Shown here one piece after another: positions 16,429-23,923 of a stretch of 34,385 bases of DNA. Origin of the DNA: CAZEJK01 sp964512045 (lineage in GTDB: Bacteria; Acidobacteriota; Thermoanaerobaculia; Thermoanaerobaculales; Sulfomarinibacteraceae). Both the position numbers and the translations under genes were made by a program. Where the stretch lies: positions 1 to 34,385 of the forward strand of contig CAZEJK010000032.1 of the NCBI GenBank assembly GCA_964512045.1, read 5' to 3'. Every line of letters starts with the position of its first letter. Positions within the stretch are counted from its first letter, which is position 1. Below the pieces are notes generated by a model. That model was not told the DNA's origin. It did not search any database and worked only from the letters and a program-made list of their open reading frames with translations.

Positions 16429-16869
16429 ATGAGCGATCGCAAGTACCGACACAGTGGGTACATGGACTCCGATGATGACCGCAAGGAACGCACCACATCC
16501 GGGCCCAGGCAGCAGACGCCGCGCTACGGCAACGGAGGGCCTCGCGGCCGCGGGATCGGGATGCCGACCCGGGTAGCGTTCAAGTGCGCCGCGTGCGGCC
16601 AGCCCCACGATCTGGTCGGGTCGCTCACACCGGATACCGTCTGCAGCCGCTGCGGCGCACCGCTGCACACCTGCACGAACTGCATGTTCTTCGACTCTGG
16701 CGCTCGGTTCGAGTGCCGGAAACCGATCTCCGAGCGCGTCGAGAACAAGTCCAAGGCCAACAGCTGCGAGCACTTCCAGACAAAGACGGTGCGCGATCTG
16801 CGATCACCGGACAGCGGCAGAACCACCGCCACCGGCAAGAGCGCGTTCGACGCCCTGTTCAAGAAGTAG
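16429..16869 (+). CDS. Conserved zinc-ribbon protein, function unknown
   Basis: 146 residues. Residues 1-40 are charged and look disordered. Next comes a zinc ribbon with CAAC and CSRC pairs, then a second cysteine cluster: CTNC, FEC and SCEHF around the segment MFFDSGARFECRKPISERVENKSKANSCEHF (quoted in parts: MFFDSGARFE, CRKPISERVE, SCEHF). The arrangement resembles small uncharacterised bacterial proteins with two stacked metal-binding units; I do not know a function. GAGGAG lies 8 nt before the ATG. It follows tolB by 47 nt, in the place where pal would be expected, but it has no signal peptide and is not a Pal. Confidence 0.75.
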   Translation: MSDRKYRHSGYMDSDDDRKERTTSGPRQQTPRYGNGGPRGRGIGMPTRVAFKCAACGQPHDLVGSLTPDTVCSRCGAPLHTCTNCMFFDSGARFECRKPISERVENKSKANSCEHFQTKTVRDLRSPDSGRTTATGKSAFDALFKK

Positions 16870-16884
16870 CAGGCCAGGCGCCCA

Positions 16885-17391
16885 GTGACCCGCGAACGCG
16901 TCGTGTGTGCTGTGGTGGGCCTCGCAGCCGCCGTACTGACGGCAGGCGCCGTGCTCCTGCCGGTGATCGAAGCGCACACCCACCCGCTCGCGGGATGGCT
17001 ACGGATCGTGTACGCACCCGTCTGCCATCAGCAGCCGGACCGATGTCTCCAGATCGGCGGAGCACCGATGGCGGTCTGTGCCCGTTGTCTCGGCCTGTAC
17101 GCCGGTGGAACGCTGGCGTTGCTCGCGGCAGCGCTGGGAGCGTGGAGGTCACCGCGCGCTCTGCTCGCCGCGGCGGTGGCCGTCAATGCCGCCGATGTGC
17201 TCCTTGGCTTTGCCGGCCTGCCGTCATCCAGCAACGGCCTTCGCGTCGCACTCGGTGGTGTGCTCGGCATCACTGCGGGCCTGGTTGCAGCCGAGGGCCT
17301 CCGCGACGTCGTCGGTCTTCGCTCTGCGTCCGGACTACGGTACCCTGGGGGGCGGACGGGGACAGACCAACAAAGATCCGACACACTGTGA
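16885..17391 (+). CDS. DUF2085-like membrane protein
   Basis: 168 residues with about four hydrophobic helices. The loop VCHQQPDRCLQIGGAPMAVC followed by ARCLGLYAGG matches the cysteine-rich signature of the DUF2085 family as I remember it (a CHxxPxR motif and a CxRCxGLY motif). Function is unknown. It starts with GTG 15 nt after the zinc-ribbon gene and ends 10 nt before the next gene, so the three are probably one transcription unit. Confidence 0.75.
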   Translation: MTRERVVCAVVGLAAAVLTAGAVLLPVIEAHTHPLAGWLRIVYAPVCHQQPDRCLQIGGAPMAVCARCLGLYAGGTLALLAAALGAWRSPRALLAAAVAVNAADVLLGFAGLPSSSNGLRVALGGVLGITAGLVAAEGLRDVVGLRSASGLRYPGGRTGTDQQRSDTL

Positions 17392-17401
17392 GGAGCCAGA
17401 C

Positions 17402-17884
17402 ATGAACCAGCCTTCGTTGCTCAAGTCCGCCGCGATCCCGGGCCTGCTGCTCGGTTTTGTCAGCGCGATTCCGTTCGTCGGCGCACTCAACTGCGCCTGC
17501 TGTGCCCTGGTGGTTGCCGCGGGGTTCCTGGCAGCGTACCTCCACTCACAGGCATGTGCCAGGGTGGCGGCGCCGTTCACGGCAGGGACAGGCGCGCTCG
17601 CCGGGTTCATCGCGGGCATGTTCCACGCCATCTCCGTCAGCGTGTTTGGCACCATCATCCAAACTCTGCTCGGTGGACCGAGCATGGCGCAGGCAATGGA
17701 GATGATGCGACAGACTGGAACACAGATGGATCCTCAGCAGATGGAGCAGATGATCCAATACATGGACAACGCCGGTCCGCTGATCATGTTCTTGATGAGC
17801 CTGCTGATCTTCCTCGTCGCGGGAGCGATCTTCGGGACGCTCGGCGGGTTGATCGGAGGCGCTGTGTTCAAGAGGGAAGGCTGA
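17402..17884 (+). CDS. Small membrane protein, unknown function
   Basis: 160 residues with GAGGAG 6 nt before the ATG. A hydrophobic N-terminal part has IPGLLLGFVSAIPFVGALNCACCALVV split over the first two helices, with a CACC cysteine cluster. A third glycine-rich helix follows (GTGALAGFIAGMFH). A Met/Gln-rich amphipathic stretch (about 95-125, AMEMMRQTGTQMDPQQMEQM) leads to a last helix and a GGLIGGAVF glycine zipper. I do not recognise the family. It is the last gene before the rho promoter. Confidence 0.65.
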   Translation: MNQPSLLKSAAIPGLLLGFVSAIPFVGALNCACCALVVAAGFLAAYLHSQACARVAAPFTAGTGALAGFIAGMFHAISVSVFGTIIQTLLGGPSMAQAMEMMRQTGTQMDPQQMEQMIQYMDNAGPLIMFLMSLLIFLVAGAIFGTLGGLIGGAVFKREG

Positions 17885-17922
17885 GCCTCGACCGCGCGAC
17901 ACTCGGGCCCGCGGTGGACCCA

Positions 17923-17950
17923 GCTCGAAGACGGGTATCGGCTCGAAGAC
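17923..17950 (+). repeat. Direct repeat upstream of the rho promoter
   Basis: GCTCGAAGAC occurs at 17923-17932 and again at 17941-17950, 18 nt apart start to start, and the second copy ends 10 nt before the rho -35 box. The spacing of just under two helical turns suits a tandem regulator site (inference). Confidence 0.5.
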
Positions 17951-17960
17951 ATTCCGGGGA

Positions 17961-17989
17961 TTGCATCCGCGACTCTGTAGACGTAAGAT
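17961..17989 (+). promoter_or_regulatory. Sigma-70-type promoter of rho
   Basis: TTGCAT (17961-17966), 17-nt spacer, TAAGAT (17984-17989). It gives a leader of about 108 nt before the rho ATG, long enough for the autogenous attenuation known for rho in other bacteria. The leader contains a small CGCGT/ACGCG hairpin near 18078-18092. Confidence 0.6.
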
Positions 17990-18103
17990 GGGCGTGACGC
18001 GGGAGGCAACCGAGAACGGGATGCCCCCGATCGACCCACCCCAGCGAACGGCGCTCGGCGTGTCACGACGACCGCCGCGTCGGAAACGCGACTAGGGAAA
18101 TTG

Positions 18104-19303
18104 ATGAATCAGTCTGAAACAAACCCCGAAGGGAAGAAGCGGAGCAGCTCACGTCGACGACGCCGTCGTCCACGTCGGCGCAACCGCTCGAGCAAGAGGA
18201 TCGAGATCAGCGGGTTGCTCTGGCGGCCCGAGCAAGGCAAGCCGGTGTTGCTGTCGCCGGAGGAGGGCTACGCTCGCAGCAAGATCAACCCCCGGGTGAC
18301 GGCGAACGAGGTGGATCAGATGCACCTCGACGGCGGCCTGCTGATCGGAGGAATGGCCCACGGAGGCAACCCCCCGACGATGGTGGAGCTGAGCTCGATC
18401 GAGAAGATGTCGCCCGACGAGTACCGGAACCGTGCGGTTCCGTTCTCCGAGCTTGTGAGCATCGACCCGGACGAGCGGTTCGAGCTGGAGACCGAGCCCC
18501 ACATCCTGGAGCCCCGCGTGACCCAGCTCGTAGCGCCCATAGGGAAGGGCCAGCGATGCCTCATCGTCGCACCACCCAAGGCGGGAAAGACGACCCTGCT
18601 CCAGCAGATGGCGCACGGCATCGCCGTCAACCACCCGGAGACCCACATCTTCGTCCTGCTCGTCGATGAGCGTCCGGAAGAGGTGACTGACTGGAAGCGC
18701 AGCATCGTTCGCGGCGAGGTGTTCGCGTCATCGTCGGACCAGTCGATGCAGTCGCACATCCACATCTCCGAGCTGGTTTTGGAGCGCGCGCGCCGTCTCG
18801 TGGAGCTTGGCGAGGACGTCGTTGTGGTCATGGACTCCCTGACCCGGATGTCGCGCGCGTACAACAACGCGCAGAAGGGCTCCGGGCGGATCATGTCCGG
18901 CGGTATCGATGCCCGAACGATGGAGAAGCCGAGACGGTTCTTCGGTTCCGCCCGCAACGTCGAGCATGGCGGCAGCCTGACGATCATCGCCACCTGTCTG
19001 ATCGATACCGGTTCCCGGATGGACGAGGTCATCTTCCAGGAGTTCAAAGGCACCGGCAACATGGAGATCGTGCTCGACCGGAAGCTTTTCGAACGACGGA
19101 TCTTTCCGTGCATCAACATCGCCCAGTCCGGCACCCGCAAGGAGGAGAAGCTGTATCCGCGCGAGCAAGTTGAGAAGCTCTATCTCATGCGCCGGGCGCT
19201 CTCGTCGCTGTCGGCGCCAGAGGCGATGCAGCTGCTCCTGCAGAAGCTGCGGGAGCTCGAGTCCAACGCCAACTTCCTGGAGTCGCTGCAGCTACGGGGA
19301 TAG
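18104..19303 (+). CDS. rho: Transcription termination factor Rho
   Basis: 399 residues. The C-terminal ATPase is canonical: Walker A APPKAGKT (156-163), Walker B region VVVVMDSLTRMSRAYN, the loop GSGRIMSGGIDARTMEKPRRFFGSARN (two adjoining pieces, the Q- and R-loop area), and GTGNMEIVLDRKLFERRIFP. Rho is a hexameric RNA helicase that ends transcription. The N-terminus is unusual: residues 11-32 are almost all Arg, Lys and Ser, the usual helical Rho_N domain is missing, and the RNA-binding OB fold is hard to recognise, without the GFGFLR signature. The ATG at 18104 has AGGGA 5 nt upstream; a TTG just before it is in frame. Confidence 0.93.
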   Translation: MNQSETNPEGKKRSSSRRRRRRPRRRNRSSKRIEISGLLWRPEQGKPVLLSPEEGYARSKINPRVTANEVDQMHLDGGLLIGGMAHGGNPPTMVELSSIEKMSPDEYRNRAVPFSELVSIDPDERFELETEPHILEPRVTQLVAPIGKGQRCLIVAPPKAGKTTLLQQMAHGIAVNHPETHIFVLLVDERPEEVTDWKRSIVRGEVFASSSDQSMQSHIHISELVLERARRLVELGEDVVVVMDSLTRMSRAYNNAQKGSGRIMSGGIDARTMEKPRRFFGSARNVEHGGSLTIIATCLIDTGSRMDEVIFQEFKGTGNMEIVLDRKLFERRIFPCINIAQSGTRKEEKLYPREQVEKLYLMRRALSSLSAPEAMQLLLQKLRELESNANFLESLQLRG

Positions 19304-19408
19304 TGCACCCGCCGATCCCTGCTCGGCGTACCGCTCGCCTTCGCCTGTGAGCTCCTCGTTCTCAGCCGTACGACTGTCACCCCTGTGATCCCCGGATTTC
19401 CTGGGCCA

Positions 19409-19867
19409 TCACGCACTGGTGGAAAAAGACGACAGCAGACGCAAGAGGAACCCCGCGACGGTGGAGCCCGCAGCCACCTCTGCAAACTCCGGCGACACTC
19501 CCGCTGCGGCGGTCACCAGCACCCCCAACAGCACCGCAGCCGCCAGCCCGGCCAGCGCCGCGCCACCGAGCCGGTTGAGCCATCCCAAACGAAGCGCCTC
19601 ACACGTCCGCTCGAGCCCCCAACCGGCAACGAATGCAAGCAACAGGCAGACAACGATCGGGATCAGATAGGCGAGCGCGAGCGCAACGGGTTCGACACCA
19701 ACCGCCGGCTCCAGCCGTCCCACCAGGTCCGGTCCGATCACGCTCGCCAGCCAGAGACCGCCCACCAGCCCACCGAGGGAGAACACCAGTCGCACAGCCC
19801 CTTTCCAGAAGCCGCTCAGCGTGGCTCCGAGCCATACCACTCCGAGAACCGCATCGAGCCACGTCAT
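19409..19867 (-). CDS. CvpA-like membrane protein
   Basis: 152 residues with four predicted membrane helices, starting MTWLDAVLGVVWLGATLSGFWKG, which matches the N-terminal pattern of the colicin V production (CvpA) family. The third helix has AYLIPIVVCLLLAFVAGW. Family members have roles in envelope homeostasis that are not well defined. The start overlaps the stop of the CBS-domain gene by 4 nt (ATGA), so the two are translationally coupled. It is convergent with rho. Confidence 0.75.
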   Translation of the reverse strand: MTWLDAVLGVVWLGATLSGFWKGAVRLVFSLGGLVGGLWLASVIGPDLVGRLEPAVGVEPVALALAYLIPIVVCLLLAFVAGWGLERTCEALRLGWLNRLGGAALAGLAAAVLLGVLVTAAAGVSPEFAEVAAGSTVAGFLLRLLSSFSTSA

Positions 19868-20286
19868 GGCAGCAAGCGTACCGTCAACCGCAGAAAGTCT
19901 GCCTCGGTCACGATACCCACCAGCGTGCCGTCGGCGTCCACCACTGGCAAGCATCCGAACTTGCTCCGCAACAGGGTCCGTGCCGCAGTGGAGACCGGAT
20001 CGTCCGGGGAGACCGTGACCACCTCGGCGTGCATCAGCTCAGACACCGGAATTGTCGCGAAGACCCGCCGCTGCTGACTCGATTGGACATCCGCAAAGAC
20101 CGAGAAGGAGGCAGCGAGAAGATCCCTGTGGGTCACCAATCCCACGATCCGTCCGTCGCGGACCACCGGCAGGTGACGGATGCGCCCCCGCTCCATGCAG
20201 CGCTGCGCATGGGCCAGCGTCTCATCCTCGGTCAAGGTGACGAGCTCGGTGGACATGAGCTCTGCCACCTTCATCCGTCGCGGCAT
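19864..20286 (-). CDS. CBS-domain pair protein
   Basis: 140 residues consisting of two CBS domains. The first runs from KVAELMSTELVTLTEDETL to RHLPVVRDGRIVGLVTHRDLL. The second runs from PVSELMHAEVVTVSPDDPV to GCLPVVDADGTLVGIVTEADFL. CBS pairs bind adenine nucleotides and usually regulate a partner enzyme or channel; here there is no fused effector domain. The start is at 20286, behind a GGAGGGG ribosome site. It is coupled to the cvpA-like gene downstream and divergent from the ATPase gene, with only 35 nt between the starts. Confidence 0.85.
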   Translation of the reverse strand: MPRRMKVAELMSTELVTLTEDETLAHAQRCMERGRIRHLPVVRDGRIVGLVTHRDLLAASFSVFADVQSSQQRRVFATIPVSELMHAEVVTVSPDDPVSTAARTLLRSKFGCLPVVDADGTLVGIVTEADFLRLTVRLLP

Positions 20287-20321
20287 ATCCCTCCCCTCCG
20301 GATCAGTGTACCCTAGTGGGC

Positions 20322-20738
20322 ATGACTGACGGTGGCGGCCAGGAGGCGGTCGAGAGCATCCGCGTTCAGCTCGCGCTCCCCTCCGATCCAGAGTTCGCCG
20401 AGCTGATCCGAACTGCGGTGGAGACCTTCCTGCGCAGGATCCCCGGCGGAGACGAGCTGGCGTCGCGCATCGAGATGTCGCTGGCCGAGACCTTCTTGCA
20501 CTCCGTGGCCTCCGGCACAGCGAGAGACACCGACCCACCGGTACACGTCCAGCTCTGGCACGATCCACCATACGTCATCGCCACCGTGAGACGTCGCGAT
20601 GTCTCGGGACCATTGGATCAGAGAGCGTCCGGGGCAGACGACGGCTTCGCCACGATCCGACAGACTGCGGACCGTCTTGCAGTCGAAAGCCATCCCGACG
20701 GCACCACGATCACGCTCAGCTGGAAGCTGCACCTGTAA
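20322..20738 (+). CDS. Anti-sigma-type histidine-kinase-like ATPase
   Basis: 138 residues resembling the stand-alone GHKL ATPases (RsbW/SpoIIAB-like, HATPase_c_2). It opens with a strand (IRVQLALPSDPEF), then a helix, then RIEMSLAETFLHSVASG at the N-box, and ends with FATIRQTADRLAVESHPDGT plus TITLSWKL, which is typical for the family. The N-box Asn seems to be replaced (AETFLHS instead of the usual EAxxNAxxH), so ATP binding may be altered. Partners (anti-anti-sigma or sigma factor) are not adjacent. The ATG at 20322 or a GTG at 20316 could be the start; there is no Shine-Dalgarno. The TAA stop is part of the target duplication of the element that follows. Confidence 0.6.
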   Translation: MTDGGGQEAVESIRVQLALPSDPEFAELIRTAVETFLRRIPGGDELASRIEMSLAETFLHSVASGTARDTDPPVHVQLWHDPPYVIATVRRRDVSGPLDQRASGADDGFATIRQTADRLAVESHPDGTTITLSWKLHL

Positions 20739-20918
20739 GGGCTCGCGCAGAAATCACTCCAGCGTCTCGCATCTCGCCTGCACCACATCTTCGGCCCGCC
20801 CTCACTCACGAGATCCTCAACGTCGGCAAGGCTACGCCTGCGGTTTCGTTCGATCGGGCGAACCAAATCTGTGGCACAGTTGAGCGCGAATACGCCGAAG
20901 CTATTTCTGCGCGAGCCC
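20739..20918. mobile_element. MITE-like element with 16-bp terminal inverted repeats and TAA duplication
   Basis: The ends GGGCTCGCGCAGAAAT (20739-20754) and its exact complement ATTTCTGCGCGAGCCC (20903-20918) flank 148 nt with no credible gene. Similarity between the arms continues imperfectly for about 15 nt further in. TAA flanks both ends (20736-20738 and 20919-20921), as expected for a 3-bp target duplication; the left copy is the stop codon of the ATPase gene. Some IS5-family groups duplicate TNA, so a non-autonomous derivative of such an element is plausible. No transposase is in the window. Confidence 0.7.
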
Positions 20919-20941
20919 TAAGCCGAGCGCTTCTCGCGGTG

Positions 20942-21688
20942 TTACATGTACAGGCCACCCGAAACGTTGATCACCGTCCCGGTGATGTACGATCCTCCGG
21001 GCCCAGCCAGGAAGGCTACCGCTTCCGCGACGTCTGCCGGACGGCCGAGGCGCGGGATCGCCACGGTCTGGAGCAGGGCCTCTCGTTGCGCCTCGTCGAG
21101 ATTGGCGGTCATCTCCGTCTCGATGAAACCCGGCGCCACGGCGTTGACTGTGACGTTCCGGCTTCCCAGCTCGCGGGCCAGCGACTTCGTCAAGCCGATA
21201 ACACCGGCCTTGGTCGCCGCGTAGTTCACCTGGCCCGGGTTGCCCATCATTCCGACCACGGATGTGATGTTGACAATCCGGCCGCTCTTCTGGCGCAGCA
21301 TGACCTTCGCCGCTGCCTGCGACACGAAGAACACACCGTCCAGGTTCACGCGCACGACCCGTTCCCAGTCAGCGGGCTTCATCCGGATCACCAGCTGGTC
21401 TGCGGTGATTCCGGCGTTGTTGACCACGATATCGAGACGACCCAATCGGGTGTGCACATCCTTGACCGTCTCGGCAACCGCATCCCGACTGGACACGTCG
21501 CAAGCACCTGCTTCGCACGACCCGACGCCCTGCGCAGCGATCGCCTCCACGGTGTTCGCCACGCTGTCGGCATCCAGATCGACAGCCACCACGTGGGCGC
21601 CGTCCGCAGCGAGCCGACGGGCAATGGCGTGCCCGATACCCCGCGCCGCGCCGGTCACCAGGGCCACATGCTGATCCAGTACTCCCAT
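20942..21688 (-). CDS. fabG: 3-oxoacyl-[acyl-carrier-protein] reductase
   Basis: 248 residues of the short-chain dehydrogenase family. The NADP site is TGAARGIGHAIA (about 11-22), then NNAG (NAGITADQLV), the catalytic Ser in NITSVVGMMG, and the Tyr/Lys pair in YAATKAGVIG. The tail GGSYITGTVINVSGGLYM is typical of FabG. It reduces 3-oxoacyl-ACP in fatty-acid elongation. GGAGG lies 6 nt before the ATG at 21688, and it follows fabD by 31 nt. acpP and fabF, which often follow, are absent; the MITE-like element lies just beyond its stop. Confidence 0.96.
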   Translation of the reverse strand: MGVLDQHVALVTGAARGIGHAIARRLAADGAHVVAVDLDADSVANTVEAIAAQGVGSCEAGACDVSSRDAVAETVKDVHTRLGRLDIVVNNAGITADQLVIRMKPADWERVVRVNLDGVFFVSQAAAKVMLRQKSGRIVNITSVVGMMGNPGQVNYAATKAGVIGLTKSLARELGSRNVTVNAVAPGFIETEMTANLDEAQREALLQTVAIPRLGRPADVAEAVAFLAGPGGSYITGTVINVSGGLYM

Positions 21689-21719
21689 TTCCTGCCTCCC
21701 GGACGCGCCCGCCACCAGC

Positions 21720-22652
21720 TCATCCGAGCTCGGCGAGCAGCTGCTCGATCTCCTCGACCGTACCGACGGAGTGGCACGTCACCGACCTGTCGATCCGACG
21801 CACCAGGCCGCGCAGTACCGTACCGGCACCAACCTCCAGAAACGTCTCGAAGCCATCGGCCACCATCCGCCGAACCGAGTCGGCCCACCGTACCGGAGCA
21901 TCCACCTGACGGACAAGCCCGTCGCGCACATCAGCCACACGGTGCACCGGCGCCGCGTCCACGTTGCGGTACACCGGCACCGTCAGGTCGTGGAGAGAGC
22001 TCTCGGCCAGCACCGGCTCGAGACCTTCACGCGCCGGCGCCATTAACGGTGAGTGGAACGGTGCCGACACCGGCAGCTCCACCGCTCGCCGTGCGCCCAG
22101 CTCCCGCGCCCGGTCGGCGGCTGCCATCACCGCAGCGCGCGCGCCGGCGATCACCAGCTGGCCCGGTGCGTTGTAGTTCACTGCGGCAACGACACCCGCA
22201 TCACTCACTGCCTCGCACGCCTGCTCGACAGCCCCGTCATCGAGACCGAGCACAGCTGCCATGGCCCCTTCACCGACAGCAACTGCAGCCTGCATCAGCT
22301 CGCCGCGGCGCCGCACCACCCTGACAGCATCCTCCAGCGCCAGTCCACCGGCGGCCACCACCGCCGAGTACTCGCCGAGACTGTGACCGGCTCCCGCTTC
22401 GACCGTCACACCACGGTCGGCAAGAACGCGCCAGACAGCGATCGAGTGGGTCAACAGCGCGGGCTGAGTGTTCACCGTGAGCCGTAGCTCCTCCTCGGGC
22501 CCCTCCCAGCAAAGCTTCGAGAGCTCGAACCCCAGCGCCTCGTCAGCCGTCCGGAACACCTCGGCGGCCTCCGGGAACTGCCGCGCCACGTCCGCACCCA
22601 TCCCAACGAACTGACTTCCCTGACCGGGAAACAGTGCTGCCCTGCGAGCCAT
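21720..22652 (-). CDS. fabD: Malonyl-CoA:ACP transacylase
   Basis: 310 residues. The N-terminus has LFPGQGSQFVGMG. The nucleophile elbow GHSLGEYSA carries the catalytic Ser, with an Arg and a His further on (the VSAPFHSPLM segment holds the catalytic His). It moves malonyl from CoA to acyl carrier protein. AGGAGG lies 7 nt before the ATG. It sits between plsX and fabG in the standard order. Confidence 0.97.
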   Translation of the reverse strand: MARRAALFPGQGSQFVGMGADVARQFPEAAEVFRTADEALGFELSKLCWEGPEEELRLTVNTQPALLTHSIAVWRVLADRGVTVEAGAGHSLGEYSAVVAAGGLALEDAVRVVRRRGELMQAAVAVGEGAMAAVLGLDDGAVEQACEAVSDAGVVAAVNYNAPGQLVIAGARAAVMAAADRARELGARRAVELPVSAPFHSPLMAPAREGLEPVLAESSLHDLTVPVYRNVDAAPVHRVADVRDGLVRQVDAPVRWADSVRRMVADGFETFLEVGAGTVLRGLVRRIDRSVTCHSVGTVEEIEQLLAELG

Positions 22653-22673
22653 CTGCAGCCTCCTCGAGATCGC

Positions 22674-23726
22674 TCACGCGCTCGGATGCTGCTGGGGCTC
22701 AGAGGCATCCAGCGCATCCATGCGCGCAATCTGCGTCGCAATCCGCTCCAGCACCCCGCTGTCAGCGTACGATCTGGCAAACCGGATCGCGTTGCGAATC
22801 GCCTTCGCATTCGAGCGCCCGTGTCCGATCAGGCATGGGCCGTTGACACCGAGCACTGGCGCCCCTCCGTGCTCTGAGTAGTCCACACGCCGGCGGAGGT
22901 TCCGGAACGCACCCTTCGCCACCACCAGGCCAACGCCGTACACTGGCGAGCGCCGGGCCTCGTCTGCCAGCGTCGAGATGATCATCTCACCCAGACTCTC
23001 CGAGACCTTGAGGATCACGTTGCCGGTAAACCCGTCGCAGACCACAACGTCGGCGGCGTTGCCGTACAGGTCACGACCGTCGATATTGCCGACGAAGTTG
23101 ATCCCGGCCGAATCGAGCACTCGAAACTGCTCCCGCAGCCGACGACCACCCTTGCCCTCCTCCTCGCCGACGGACAGCAAGCCGACCCGCGGCTCGGCGA
23201 CTCCGAGCACACACGCCGCGTAGCTCGAGCCCATCACTGCGAACTGCCGAAAGTGGCTCGGTCGACACTCCATGGTGGCACCGACATCGAGCAGCAGCGT
23301 GGAGCCACCAGCTCGCGGCAAGATCGCCGCCAACGCTGGCCGGTCCACACCATCCAGCATCCCGAAGACAGCCCGCGCCGCCACCCAGGCAGCCCCAGTG
23401 TTCCCAGCGGTCACCAGTGCACAGGCCAGGCCGTCGCGCACGAGCTCTGCGCCCACCATCACCGATGACCGGCGTTTGTTGCGCAGCACCACCAGTGGCG
23501 AGTCGTCCATCCGTACGACGTCCGGCGCGTCCACCAGATCGATGTTCGAAGGGAGCGGTCGCAGCGAGCTCAACCGCCGTCGAAGGGCGCGCTCCGGACC
23601 GACGAGCACGACAGGGATCGCCAGATCGCGGGCCGCATCGACTGCACCCCTGACAACCTCGGCTGGTGCGTCATCTCCCCCCATCGCATCGACGGCGATC
23701 GCACCAGAGGAGAACGGGCGGCTCAC
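22674..23726 (-). CDS. plsX: Phosphate acyltransferase PlsX
   Basis: 350 residues. It begins IAVDAMGGDDAPAEVVRGA, the family hallmark, and has VTAGNTGAAWVAA, CDGFTGNVILKVSE and a C-terminal region with NGPCLIGHGRSNAKAIRNAI. PlsX makes acyl-phosphate from acyl-ACP as the first step of phospholipid synthesis at the membrane. The start is a GTG at 23726 that overlaps the rpmF stop by 4 nt (GTGA), so translation is coupled. Confidence 0.96.
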   Translation of the reverse strand: MSRPFSSGAIAVDAMGGDDAPAEVVRGAVDAARDLAIPVVLVGPERALRRRLSSLRPLPSNIDLVDAPDVVRMDDSPLVVLRNKRRSSVMVGAELVRDGLACALVTAGNTGAAWVAARAVFGMLDGVDRPALAAILPRAGGSTLLLDVGATMECRPSHFRQFAVMGSSYAACVLGVAEPRVGLLSVGEEEGKGGRRLREQFRVLDSAGINFVGNIDGRDLYGNAADVVVCDGFTGNVILKVSESLGEMIISTLADEARRSPVYGVGLVVAKGAFRNLRRRVDYSEHGGAPVLGVNGPCLIGHGRSNAKAIRNAIRFARSYADSGVLERIATQIARMDALDASEPQQHPSA

Positions 23727-23908
23727 TCGAGCTCTTCAACCTCGAGGACAGAGCGGCCGTTGTACGACCCGCACGAAGGGCAGACCCGATGGGGCTGCTT
23801 CGGCGAGAAGCACGAGCTGCACAGGCTCGCACTGGGACGGGGCAGGGCATCGTGAGAGCGCCGCTTGTCTCGGCGCGAACGGGAGTGCCGTCGCTTCGGG
23901 TTCGCCAT
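23723..23908 (-). CDS. rpmF: Ribosomal protein bL32
   Basis: 61 residues: MANPKRRHSRSRRDKRRSHD, the typical L32 N-terminus, then zinc-binding CSSC and CPSC pairs and a short acidic tail. It is a component of the 50S subunit. The zinc-binding form is retained. It lies between yceD and plsX, as in many bacteria. Confidence 0.96.
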   Translation of the reverse strand: MANPKRRHSRSRRDKRRSHDALPRPSASLCSSCFSPKQPHRVCPSCGSYNGRSVLEVEELE

Positions 23909-23923
23909 CGTCTTTCTCCACTT

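Noticed and set aside
20618..20866. A small minus-strand frame across the inverted-repeat element
   Set aside because: It runs from the ATPase gene into the element, lacks a ribosome site and has no transposase motifs; the element looks non-coding.
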